DNA of 47,848 bases, taken from Deltaproteobacteria bacterium HGW-Deltaproteobacteria-14 (lineage in GTDB: Bacteria; Myxococcota_A; UBA9042; PHBI01). A program made the position numbers and the translations under genes. How positions within the stretch are numbered: the stretch's first letter is position 1; each line of letters begins with the position of its first letter. This document shows positions 16,948-26,170 of this stretch, piece by piece. The DNA lies in NCBI GenBank assembly GCA_002841945.1, contig PHBI01000026.1:1-47848 (forward strand). Direction: 5' to 3'. The notes beneath the pieces were generated by a model that was not told the DNA's origin, did no database searches, and saw nothing but the letters and a program-made list of their open reading frames with translations.

Positions 16948-17630
16948 TCACTGCGCCTCGCCCCCCTCCCGGTCGTCGCCCCCTCCCCCGGCGCCCCCGC
17001 CGTCCGCCGCCGGCTTCGCGCTCGACAGCAGCCCGTAGAAGAAGAAGTCCACGACCTCGTGCATCAGCTCGACGTAGCCGCCGGCGTAGTGCGCCCGCAG
17101 CGCGTCGTCCCCCGCCAGCTCGTTGAGCTTGCCGAGCAGCGCCAGCACGAACTCCGGCTTCACCTCCGGCCGCATGTCCCCGCGCCGCTGCGCCGCCGTC
17201 ACGACCTCCAGAAACCGCCGCTGGTTGGTCGCCGTCAGCTCCTCGATGAACTCCGCTAGCTCCTCCCCCGCGTGGTAGAAGTCCTCGATGAACGCCGAGC
17301 TCGTCTTGCGCGTCGCGTCGAGCCGCTCGTCGAGCAGCAGCCGCGCCTTCTCCGCGAACGACAGGTCCATCGCCTCGATCGCCGCGACCCGCCGGTGCGA
17401 CGCCTCGGACATCTCCACGAGGATGTACTTCAACACCTCGATCTTGTTTGGGAAGTACTTGTAGAACGTCCCCTTGCTGGCCTTCGCCGACGCGCATATC
17501 TCCTCGACCGAGACCCGCCGCATCCCGTGGCGATAGAAGAGCCGCGCCGCCGCCCGCGTGATGTCGCGCTTCTTGCGCGGCACATCCGCCGGCAGCGCCC
17601 AGCGCACCGCTTCCATCGCCGCGTCGGTCG

Positions 17631-17634
<4 letters not shown>
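16948..17634 (-). CDS. TetR family transcriptional regulator
   Basis: A 228-residue regulator. The helix-turn-helix (about 22-72) reads ITRAAARLFYRHG...VSVEEICASAKASKGTFYKYFPNKIEVL, a textbook TetR DNA-binding domain; the rest is an all-helical ligand-binding/dimerisation domain followed by a Gly/Asp-rich tail. GTG 17634 is preferred over ATG 17616 because it overlaps the PhaC-like gene stop as GTGA and has GGAG 5 nt upstream. Translational coupling with the hydrolase and the thiolase downstream suggests it senses an acyl-CoA or fatty acid and controls this cluster (inference). Confidence 0.93.
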
Positions 17635-19037
<1,403 letters not shown>

Positions 19038-19095
19038 GGAGGGAAGCTCCGTTCTACCTGGGTGATGAGCCCGCGCCGCGGGAGCGGCGGGTGGA

Positions 19096-19110
19096 GGCCG
19101 CGAGGCGGCC
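19096..19110. terminator. Weak GC hairpin after the envelope operon
   Basis: GGCCGC-GAG-GCGGCC, perfect 6-bp stem, begins 9 bp beyond the last gene of the four-gene operon (stop at 19119). No T-tract; low certainty. Confidence 0.3.
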
Positions 19111-19118
19111 GGATCGTC

Positions 19119-20021
19119 CTAGAACCAGCCCAGCCGGCGCACCTCGCGCGCCACCGGGAAGTCCTTGCCGGGGTCGCTCGCCGAGTCGTAGACCAGCGGC
19201 GACGTGGCCCGCGCCACCTCGCCGAAGCACTCGAAGACAAAGGAATACTGGTGCTGCACGTAGCCCTCGCGGTTGCCCGCCTTGGGCTTGACCGTGACCT
19301 TGGTGTAGAGGCGCAGCGCCTGGGTGAAGGTGAAGTCCGGCAGCCGCAGCTCGCCGGCCGCGTCCACCGTCGACTCGTAGAGGTCGTCCTGCGACCACGG
19401 CGACAGCCCCTGGAGCGTGCCGTTGCGGACGATCCCCGTCTGGGTCCACGACTGCCCGAGCGTCAGCGGGAACGGCAGAAACACCACCGGCTCCTGGTAG
19501 ACGAGGAGCGTGCGCCCCTCGGGGGGATCGGCCAGCGCCGAGGCGACCCCGTAGAGCTTCAGCGCGGCCTCGTCGTGGGAGTAGACGCCCTCGAGGTGTC
19601 CGGCCGCGTCCGCCGGCAGCACGAACTCGCCGCCCGGGAAGGACGCCGCGTACCAGCGGCCTGCCAGGGGCTCCGCTTCGAGATCCGCGTTGCGGTCCGA
19701 CGGGTCCGCCGCCGACCAGTCCCAGATGCGCCGGCCGCTGTCGTCCACCGTGCCCGCGAGGTCCACCGGGCGCCCCTCCTGGGACTCGGTCGGCAGCGGG
19801 GGCGAGACGCGGTAGGTCGCCAGCTGGTTGAGCGTCGGCGCCATCTCGTAGGCCTCGATCGCGCCGTCGAGGTTCGGGATGCACGCCAGCGGCGCCGGGG
19901 CCGCGGCCTCGTAGGTCGCCGCCACCGGCCAGGTCAGGTTCTGGTCGTCGCAGCCCGCCGCGAGGGCGAGAGGCGCGAGCAAGGCAAGCCATGGGAGGCG
20001 TCTCGTCATCAGCGTCACCAT
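19119..20021 (-). CDS. Lipoprotein of unknown function, paralogue of the 22548-23672 product
   Basis: A 300-residue predicted lipoprotein with signal peptide and lipobox LALAAGC. The mature part is beta-rich with no recognised domain. Its C-terminal half aligns by eye with that of the lipoprotein at 22548-23672: LVYQEPVVFLPFPLTLGQSWT versus LVYDPPLPILKFPLALGDSWT, then a TVDAAG block, LRLYTKV versus LRVNTVL, and FVFECFGEVA versus FVAECFTSVA. The start at 20021 (ATG) overlaps the barrel gene by 7 bp; GTG 20018 (4-bp overlap) and ATG 20009 are alternatives and all precede the same signal peptide. It is the last gene of a four-gene coupled operon. Confidence 0.85.
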   Translation of the reverse strand: MVTLMTRRLPWLALLAPLALAAGCDDQNLTWPVAATYEAAAPAPLACIPNLDGAIEAYEMAPTLNQLATYRVSPPLPTESQEGRPVDLAGTVDDSGRRIWDWSAADPSDRNADLEAEPLAGRWYAASFPGGEFVLPADAAGHLEGVYSHDEAALKLYGVASALADPPEGRTLLVYQEPVVFLPFPLTLGQSWTQTGIVRNGTLQGLSPWSQDDLYESTVDAAGELRLPDFTFTQALRLYTKVTVKPKAGNREGYVQHQYSFVFECFGEVARATSPLVYDSASDPGKDFPVAREVRRLGWF

Positions 20022-21592
20022 CCGAAGGCCAGGTGAAGGCGCAGCAGCTGCGCGGGCTTGGCGATGAGCCCGGCGGCGGGGTTGTCGAGGCCCGCCCAGG
20101 GGAAGAGCACGGCGTACTCGAGCTGGACCGCGAAGCCGTTGTCGGCGTGGTAGGCCAGGGTCGGGTCGATCTCGAGGCCGAGCGGGCGGTGGCCACCCGG
20201 GGTCGACGACGCGTAGTTGGCCCAGGACATGACGCCGGTCACGCCGAGGTCGAGGCGCGCGGAGTGGAAGGTAGCCAACCGCAGCCGCGCGTGGGGGCGC
20301 AGGTAGAAGGCGTCGGTCACCGTCCCGATGATCTCGCGAAACAGGATGCGGTCGACGCGGTAGTCCGGGTGGAAACGGAAATTGTCAACCGTGTTGTCAT
20401 ATGGCGGGACCGCCTGGGGGCCGTCGAGGTCGCCGTTGACCGGGGCGGTCAGGTCCTGGAGCGCCGGGCGGGCGCCGAAGCCGGGGGCGCTGTCGCCGGA
20501 CGCGAAGCCCATGTCCACGCCGAGGTCGAAGGCGCCGTCGAGCTCGCCGAAGGTGCTCTCGAGGGCGAGGCCGAACTGGTTGGACGTCACCTGCTCGGGC
20601 AGCTCGAAGCCGGGCAGCGACGAGGCCTGGTCCACCTTGGAGTGGAGGTAGGCCGCCTCGAGCTCGACGTGGGCGTGGCGGGTCTCGAGGCGCAGCCACA
20701 GGTCCGCGACGTCCGCGGTGAGCCCGCGCCGGACGAGCTGGGCCGGGCCGATGGCGACCGGGACGCTGAGCGGCAGGTAGGAGGCCGGGACGTCGGCGTC
20801 CTGCCAGCGGTGCGACCACGCGAGGCCGTACTCGAAGGTCGCCTTGCCGGCGGCGGTGCGGCGCGCGCGGGAGGTGTCGTTGCGCCAGTTCAGGATGGCG
20901 AAGGAGAACGTTCGGACCGCGGCCGAGGGCTCGACGTCGACGGTGCGGACCTCGTCAGCGCGGGCGACGTCGTGGCCGACCGCCGAGAAGTCGTAGGCGA
21001 CGGCGAAGATGTGGCCGAGGGCGGCGGTGGCGAAGGTGAGGCGGTCGGCGGCGTCACCGCTGTCGCAGTCGGCGCAGTCGCCGCCGTTGGACAGCATCCC
21101 GAGGCCCCAGTGGGCGCCCATGCGGCCGGCGGCGAAGTAGCCGAGGGGGGTGACGGCCTCGCCCCAGGCGCGCTTGACGATGAACGCCGAGCCAGGCGGG
21201 CGCTGGGTGAGCGAGCCGCCGGGGATGCCGTCGGCGCTGTCGCCGAAGCTGACGTTGTCGAGGACGTCGACCCGGGCCTTGACGGCGACCATGCCGCCGG
21301 GGGCGTAGAAGGCGAGGTCGGTGCGCAGGCGGGTGTCGGCGTGATAGAGGGTCTGGCGGTCGGGCTCGCTCAGCGACACCGGGAAGAGGAGCTCGCCGGA
21401 CGGGGTCGGGCCGCGGTCGAGGTCGAGGTTGCGGAGCAGCTCGCTGCGCAGGCGCAGGACGCCGTGGAGGTCGACGCGGGCCTTGGTCGAGGCGAGGACG
21501 TCGTAGCCGAGCTCGGTGAAGCCGGTGGCGGCGGCCGGGGGGGCGCCGAGGGCGAGCAGCGCGGCGGTCAGGGCGAGGGTGGGGCGCGTCAC
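20015..21592 (-). CDS. Predicted outer-membrane beta-barrel protein (TIGR04551-like)
   Basis: A 525-residue exported protein: signal peptide ending at AAA near residue 23, followed by alternating polar/hydrophobic strands throughout and a C-terminal end RLHLAFGW, an aromatic finish typical of outer-membrane barrels. Stretches such as GYFAAGRMGAHWGLGMLSNGG and CADCDSGDAADR resemble a deltaproteobacterial outer-membrane family I associate with TIGR04551. A channel or anchoring role is likely but unproven. GTG 21592 is chosen because it overlaps the upstream hydrolase stop as GTGA and is the only start directly before the signal peptide. It overlaps the next lipoprotein gene by 7 bp. Confidence 0.83.
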   Translation of the reverse strand: MTRPTLALTAALLALGAPPAAATGFTELGYDVLASTKARVDLHGVLRLRSELLRNLDLDRGPTPSGELLFPVSLSEPDRQTLYHADTRLRTDLAFYAPGGMVAVKARVDVLDNVSFGDSADGIPGGSLTQRPPGSAFIVKRAWGEAVTPLGYFAAGRMGAHWGLGMLSNGGDCADCDSGDAADRLTFATAALGHIFAVAYDFSAVGHDVARADEVRTVDVEPSAAVRTFSFAILNWRNDTSRARRTAAGKATFEYGLAWSHRWQDADVPASYLPLSVPVAIGPAQLVRRGLTADVADLWLRLETRHAHVELEAAYLHSKVDQASSLPGFELPEQVTSNQFGLALESTFGELDGAFDLGVDMGFASGDSAPGFGARPALQDLTAPVNGDLDGPQAVPPYDNTVDNFRFHPDYRVDRILFREIIGTVTDAFYLRPHARLRLATFHSARLDLGVTGVMSWANYASSTPGGHRPLGLEIDPTLAYHADNGFAVQLEYAVLFPWAGLDNPAAGLIAKPAQLLRLHLAFGW

Positions 21593-22551
21593 GGGGTCAC
21601 CCCCGCGGCCGAGGTCGTGGTTTTCGCACCCGCGAGAAAGTCGAGCAGCTCGCGGGTGCTGGGGATGGCGGCCTCGACCATCGGCAGGTGGCCGCAGCGC
21701 GGAAAGACCACGAGGCGGGCGTTCGGGAGGCGGTTGACGAGGCGCTCGCCCCACTCGAGGGGGGTGACCTCGTCCTCGCGGCCCCACAGGAGCAGCACCG
21801 GGCGGTCGAGGGTGCGATAGGTGGGCTCGAGGGCCTCGAGGTCGAGGGCGCGGATGGTGGCGAGGGCGGCGGCGGAGGTGCCGGGGCGGTCGAGGAGCGC
21901 CTCGGTGCCGGCGACGAGGGCCTCGGTGACGTAGGGTTTGGGGTCGAAGAAGGCGAAGGCGAGCTTCTCGTCGGTGCGCTCGGGGTAGAAGACGTCGAAG
22001 ATGATCTCGCCGAGGCCGGGGACGCGGGACCAGGCGAAGACCAGCGGCTCCTGCGCGGCGAAGAACATGCCGTTGTAGAGGGCGAGGCGTTCGACGCGGT
22101 CGGGGGCGTGGGTGGCGATGTCGACGCTGACGGCGGAGCCCCAGGAGTGGCCGACGAGGGCGAAGCGGTCGACGCCGAGGCGGTCGAGGAGCGCGAGGAC
22201 GAGGCGGGCCTGGCCGTCGAGGGTGTAGTCGCCGTCGGGGCGGCTCGACCAGCCGTGGCCGCGGAGATCGAGGGCGACGGTGCGCCAGCCGGCGGCGGTG
22301 AGCGCGGGGACGACCGTCTCCCACTCGCCCATGGTGGCGCCGAAGCCGTGGACGAGGACGACGACGCCGCGCTCGGGGGCGCCGGGGGCGGCCGCGGTGA
22401 CGCGGTAGTGGACGTGGGTGTCGAGGAGCTCGGCGTAGCTGCCGCCCGGGGGCTCGCCGGGCAGGGGCTGGGCGTGGAAGGCCGGGCAGCCCGCGGCGGC
22501 GAGGGCCGTGACCGCGAGGGCGGCGGCGGCGAGCAGGCGGGGCGCGCTCAC
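21589..22551 (-). CDS. Lipoprotein alpha/beta hydrolase
   Basis: A 320-residue hydrolase with an N-terminal signal peptide and lipobox LAAAGC (C22), so it is probably anchored in the envelope. The alpha/beta hydrolase core has HGFGATMGEW (oxyanion hole), nucleophile S136 in GHSWGS, acid D260 in WGREDEVTP and base H288 in RCGHLPMVE, with a cap region about 160-235. It resembles proline iminopeptidase/haloperoxidase-type hydrolases; the substrate is unknown. GTG 22551 overlaps the upstream lipoprotein stop as GTGA. Being membrane-anchored and sandwiched between lipoprotein and barrel genes it probably acts on an envelope or extracellular ester (inference). Confidence 0.92.
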   Translation of the reverse strand: MSAPRLLAAAALAVTALAAAGCPAFHAQPLPGEPPGGSYAELLDTHVHYRVTAAAPGAPERGVVVLVHGFGATMGEWETVVPALTAAGWRTVALDLRGHGWSSRPDGDYTLDGQARLVLALLDRLGVDRFALVGHSWGSAVSVDIATHAPDRVERLALYNGMFFAAQEPLVFAWSRVPGLGEIIFDVFYPERTDEKLAFAFFDPKPYVTEALVAGTEALLDRPGTSAAALATIRALDLEALEPTYRTLDRPVLLLWGREDEVTPLEWGERLVNRLPNARLVVFPRCGHLPMVEAAIPSTRELLDFLAGAKTTTSAAGVTP

Positions 22552-23672
22552 GGGAGGTTTGCCAGGCGCTTGACCTGCGCGGCGTCGCGGATCTCGCCGT
22601 CCGACTCGTCGTCGGCGCCCTCGGCGCTGGTGACGACGGCCACCGAGGTGAAGCACTCGGCGACGAAGGTGTGGGTGCGGACGCTGGTGGGCAGAACGCC
22701 GATGCCGAGGTGGCGCTCGAGGACGGTGTTGACGCGCAGGGTGTCGGCGAAGTCGCCGTAGGGGGTGCGGACGGTGCCGGCGGCGTCGACGGTGGTCGTG
22801 GCGGTCCAGTCGATGTTGTAGTCGGCGAACGAGCCGCAGAGCGGGCCGGTGGCGGTGGAGTCGACGGTCCAGCTGTCGCCGAGCGCGAGCGGGAACTTCA
22901 GGATGGGTAGCGGCGGGTCGTAGACGAGCTCGGTGCCGTCGGACTCCTTCTCGCTGACGATGCCGAGCAGCAGCAGAGCGTCGTCGCTGACCCGGTAGAC
23001 GCCGACCTGGGTCTGGTCGCAGATGTTCCAGTAGAAGTATGAGAGGTTGAACTGGCCGAGGACGGCGCCGAAGGTGGCGTCGGCGAAGGCCGGCTCGGTG
23101 CCCCACCAGGTGCCGGCGGGGTTGATGGTCTCGTCGATGACGTCGGCGGTGGCGCCGGGGACGTCGCGCAGGTCCCAGGCGCAGGCGTCGGAGGCGCAGG
23201 TGAGGGCGCTGTCGTAGCTGCCGGTGACGTCGGTGGTGGTGCGGTAGTTGGCGCTGAAGCCGGGGCCGAAGGGGGCCTCGGAGCGGCTGACGACCTGGTC
23301 GTGGTTCGGGTGGCAGAGGCCGCCGGCGGTGTCGGTCGCGGTGTCTGGCGCGGTGTCTGTCGCCGTGGTGTCACCGGGGCCGGCGGCGTCGCCGGTCGCG
23401 GTGTCGGACAGCGGGCCGGTGTCGGCGACGCTGTCGGGACCTGCGTCCTCGCCGGTCAGCGCGTCCCCGGCGGCGTCCGGGAACAGGACGTCCGACGCGT
23501 CGCCGCCGCCGAGGGTGTCGGCCGGTGCGGCGCACTGGCCGCTCGGCAGGCACACGCCCGAAGCGCAGTCGGCGGGGACGGTGCAGGTCCGTCCGTCGGT
23601 GTCACCGCCGCCGCACGCCGCGAGCAGGAGCGGCAGGGCCAGGAGTCGGGGAAAGACGCGGGGGATACGCAT
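22548..23672 (-). CDS. Lipoprotein with Asp/Thr/Ala-rich linker, first gene of envelope operon
   Basis: A 374-residue predicted lipoprotein. Lipobox LLLAAC near residue 20, a small Cys cluster (TCTVPADCASGVCLPSGQC), a low-complexity Asp/Thr/Ala linker of about 80 residues, and a beta-rich C-terminal domain shared with the lipoprotein at 19119-20021. The linker style is common in Myxococcota-type surface lipoproteins. ATG 23672 is chosen because it begins the signal peptide and has GAGG 9 nt upstream; the frame is open to 23780. It heads a four-gene operon with 4-7 bp overlaps between all members. Function unknown. Confidence 0.88.
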   Translation of the reverse strand: MRIPRVFPRLLALPLLLAACGGGDTDGRTCTVPADCASGVCLPSGQCAAPADTLGGGDASDVLFPDAAGDALTGEDAGPDSVADTGPLSDTATGDAAGPGDTTATDTAPDTATDTAGGLCHPNHDQVVSRSEAPFGPGFSANYRTTTDVTGSYDSALTCASDACAWDLRDVPGATADVIDETINPAGTWWGTEPAFADATFGAVLGQFNLSYFYWNICDQTQVGVYRVSDDALLLLGIVSEKESDGTELVYDPPLPILKFPLALGDSWTVDSTATGPLCGSFADYNIDWTATTTVDAAGTVRTPYGDFADTLRVNTVLERHLGIGVLPTSVRTHTFVAECFTSVAVVTSAEGADDESDGEIRDAAQVKRLANLP

Positions 23673-23742
23673 GCCTTGCGCCTCACGGGACGAGCAGCAG
23701 AGCCTCTCGTCTAGCACCCCGCACCGAACGCCGCAACCAGGA

Positions 23743-23780
23743 TTGAACGATTGTCGTCGATCGTAGCAACATTCGTTCAA
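23743..23780. promoter_or_regulatory. Inverted repeat in the promoter region of the envelope operon
   Basis: TTGAACGA (23743-23750) and TCGTTCAA (23773-23780) are perfect inverted arms with a 22-bp spacer, 70-108 bp upstream of the first operon start. The area is notably AT-richer than the surroundings. Candidate operator; the factor is unknown. Confidence 0.35.
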
Positions 23781-23802
23781 CCGGAGATTGGAGTCATCAA
23801 CA

Positions 23803-23831
23803 GGGGTCAGGCACCCTCACTTTTCACTTTC
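23803..23831. repeat. REP-like GGGGTCAGGCACC motif followed by TTTTCACTTTC
   Basis: A GGGGTCAGGCACC box followed by a pyrimidine-rich TTTTCACTTT stretch. I recall this combination as a short dispersed repeat often seen near REP-associated (IS200-like) transposases in many bacteria. No transposase is present here. Nearby (23862-23890) CCCCTCGGCT also occurs twice. Confidence 0.35.
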
Positions 23832-23889
23832 CGCCCGCATCCCCGCCCCGTCCGCAGACCCCTCGGCTCCCTTCGGCTTGACCCCTCGG

Positions 23890-24864
23890 CTACCAGGCGA
23901 TCGTGGCGGTCAGGCCGAGGTGGTCCGAGCCGTCCACGCCGCCGGTCCACAGGATGCGCGCCATGGACCGCCCGGCGAAGCTCGTGCCGGACGCCTCGAG
24001 CCAGATGTAGTCGATGCGATCCGAGGGGTTGGAGGCGGGGAAGGTCGGCCCGGCGTCGCCCGGGTGGAGGGTCGCCCACATGTCCGCGAGCCCAGCGTTG
24101 CTCAGCACGAGGTACACCGCCCCGCCGGAGGCCGGCTCGTTGAAGTCGCCGGTCAAGAGCGCCGCCTCGCCGTCCTCGGCGAACTCGGCGATGGCCGCGG
24201 CGACGGCCTCGGCCTGCTGCTTGCGCGTCAAGTCGCTCTGGTGGTCGAGGTGGGTGGTCGTGAACACCAGCGTCCCGCCGTCGGGGCGGGTGAGGCGCGC
24301 GAGCAGGGCCTTGCGCGGGAAGACCCCGGTCGGGAGGTTCTTCGTGGCCGTCTCCGTGATCGGCCACGCGCTGACCACGGCGATGCCCTCGTCGTAGGTG
24401 TCCCACGCGCGGTGGGTCACCCCGCGGTGGACGGCGTAGCTGCGCCCCGTCTGGGCGGTGAGGGCCTCGATCAGCTCGGGCAGCGCGTCCTGGACGCCCG
24501 CCTCGGCGCAGACCTCCTGAAACCCCATCACGTCGGGGTCGAGGGCGGCGAGCGCCGCGACGATGACCGGCTTGCGCGCGGCCCAGTCGTCGATGAGGCA
24601 GCGCAGGTTGAGGCTCACCACCCGGACGGCGTCCGCTGGGGCCGCGGTGTCCAGCGCGCTGTCGGCGGTGTCCGGCGCGACGTCGGCGACGTCGTCAGCG
24701 TCGTCGGCGTCGCTGGCGACATCAGGGAGCTCGTCGGCGTCGCTGGCGTCGCTGGTCGCGGTGTCCAGGGCCGCGTCGGCGTCGCTTGCCGCGTCCGAGC
24801 CGCAGCCGGCGGCCGCGGTCATCAGGCCGAGCACAAAGACGAGTGCGAGGTGTTGGCGTCTCAT
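23890..24864 (-). CDS. Lipoprotein endonuclease/exonuclease/phosphatase family enzyme
   Basis: A 324-residue predicted lipoprotein (lipobox TAAAGC, C21) with an Asp/Ala/Thr-rich linker (about 23-78) and an EEP (DNase I-like) domain from 80 to the end. Catalytic motifs are complete: N86 in SLNLR, E117 in GFQEV, H205 and D207 in THLDHQ, GDFNEP at 239-244 and SDH at 313-315. Members hydrolyse phosphodiesters or phosphomonoesters: extracellular DNases, sphingomyelinases or inositol phosphatases. Which one cannot be read. It is placed on the outside or periplasmic side of the envelope by its lipobox. The radical SAM gene ends 41 bp upstream on the same strand. Confidence 0.92.
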   Translation of the reverse strand: MRRQHLALVFVLGLMTAAAGCGSDAASDADAALDTATSDASDADELPDVASDADDADDVADVAPDTADSALDTAAPADAVRVVSLNLRCLIDDWAARKPVIVAALAALDPDVMGFQEVCAEAGVQDALPELIEALTAQTGRSYAVHRGVTHRAWDTYDEGIAVVSAWPITETATKNLPTGVFPRKALLARLTRPDGGTLVFTTTHLDHQSDLTRKQQAEAVAAAIAEFAEDGEAALLTGDFNEPASGGAVYLVLSNAGLADMWATLHPGDAGPTFPASNPSDRIDYIWLEASGTSFAGRSMARILWTGGVDGSDHLGLTATIAW

Positions 24865-24905
24865 CGCGTCCCTCCGTGGGTTCAGGGTGGTCGCCTCCGC
24901 GGTCG

Positions 24906-25901
24906 TCAGAGGCTGCCGGGTTTGCGGGGGCGCCGGACGGCGACGAGCTCGTCCCAGCCGAAGCGCTCCGGGTACTCGCGCCAGGGGCCCTCGCAGACCG
25001 GGGCCAGGTCGCATGCCTCGCAGGGCGGGCCCTTGAGCTTCGCCTCCTCGTGGCGCACGACCGTGTAGTCCTCGATGATCCACGTCGCGTCGACGATCCG
25101 CAGCCGCGGCATGGTGGGCTCGGCGGCGTGCCCCGCGTCGTTGCCGAGGACGCACAGCGGGATCCCCTCGGTCCACGCCGGGATGCGTGCCGCGCGGCCG
25201 ACGGCCAGCGCCAGCCGCAGCTGCGGGGCGATGTCCGTGAAGCGCGGCACCACCGCGTCGAAGTTGGCGCCGGCGGTCCCGAGCGCGTGCACGAAGGCCA
25301 GCTGGAACTGCGTGACCTTCAAGGCCACGAAGAGCCGCGCCATCGCCTCGAGGTGCGCCGCGTTCGCCCGGGTGATGACGCTGTTGAGGATCACCGGGAT
25401 CCCGCGCGCCGTCGCGTTGCGGATCCCGCGCACCGTCTGCTTGAACGATCCCGGCGCGCGGGTCTGGGCGTCGTGGATCTCCGGCGTCGGCCCGTGCAGC
25501 GCCGGCGCCACCTCGGTCACCCCCGCGGCGATGAGGCGGTCGAGCACCCGCGCGACGCTCAGCGCGCGCCCGTTGGTCTGGAGCTGGATCACCCGAAAGC
25601 CGAGCCCGCGCGCGTGCGCCACGAGCTCGGGGAGGTCCTGGCGCAGCGTCACCTCGCCGCCGGTCAGCACCAGCTGGTCGGCGTGCCCGCGCGCGTCCTC
25701 GAGGATCGTGAAGAGCTCGGCGGTCGTCTTGTCCGCGTGCTCGAGGCGCTTGTCGCCCTGGACACAGAACGTGCAGCGGTTGTTGCACTGAAAGCCGGTC
25801 TTGATATCGACGCGGCGTGGGTTGACCCGCAGGGGTGTTGGCACGGAGACCTCGGGTGGCAGTTCGACCCGAACGGTCGCCCTTTCTCCAGGCCGTGGCA
25901 A
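24906..25901 (-). CDS. Radical SAM protein with C-terminal cysteine motif
   Basis: Up to 331 residues. The radical SAM [4Fe-4S] motif is CNNRCTFC (residues 39-46), followed by LTGGEVTLR (GGE motif), IQLQTNGR and HGPTPEIHD. The C-terminus holds CEACDLAPVC plus WREYPERFGWDEL, which fits an auxiliary-cluster (SPASM/twitch-like) end. The reaction is unknown; such proteins include peptide maturases and anaerobic sulfatase-maturing-type enzymes. No precursor peptide is recognisable next to it. The start is uncertain: the longest frame begins with TTG 25901; GTG 25844 has GAGG 5 nt upstream and would give 312 residues without loss of the core. Confidence 0.88.
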   Translation of the reverse strand: MPRPGERATVRVELPPEVSVPTPLRVNPRRVDIKTGFQCNNRCTFCVQGDKRLEHADKTTAELFTILEDARGHADQLVLTGGEVTLRQDLPELVAHARGLGFRVIQLQTNGRALSVARVLDRLIAAGVTEVAPALHGPTPEIHDAQTRAPGSFKQTVRGIRNATARGIPVILNSVITRANAAHLEAMARLFVALKVTQFQLAFVHALGTAGANFDAVVPRFTDIAPQLRLALAVGRAARIPAWTEGIPLCVLGNDAGHAAEPTMPRLRIVDATWIIEDYTVVRHEEAKLKGPPCEACDLAPVCEGPWREYPERFGWDELVAVRRPRKPGSL

Positions 25902-26170
25902 GCCCTCGATCGGCGCCTCGGGCGCCGCGGGCGACCGGCCCGGCGTTCACGGTGGTGCCTCCCGCAGCGCCTCCGCGAGCACCGCGATCGGGCGTCGCGG
26001 CGGCTGCGGCCCGCGCCGGCCGATGACACCTGCCTGCTCGGGGCGCGGCTCGGTCGACCCGGCCGGTGCGGGAGCGGTTTCACGTATCGCGGTGAGGGAG
26101 TAGGGTCGTACGACCCGACGGTCATCGGGCGACGACGCTCGGGCTCTCCCGATCTGCAGCGGGGTGCAGG
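25902..26170. other. Divergent intergenic region
   Basis: Separates the radical SAM gene (minus) from the kinase-like gene (plus). No ORF here looks like a gene. The only clear structure is the palindrome at 26103-26116. Confidence 0.4.
26103..26116. promoter_or_regulatory. Perfect 14-bp palindrome upstream of kinase-like gene
   Basis: GGGTCGTACGACCC, fully self-complementary, lies 54 bp before the ATG at 26171, in a position fitting an operator or activator site. Confidence 0.45.
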
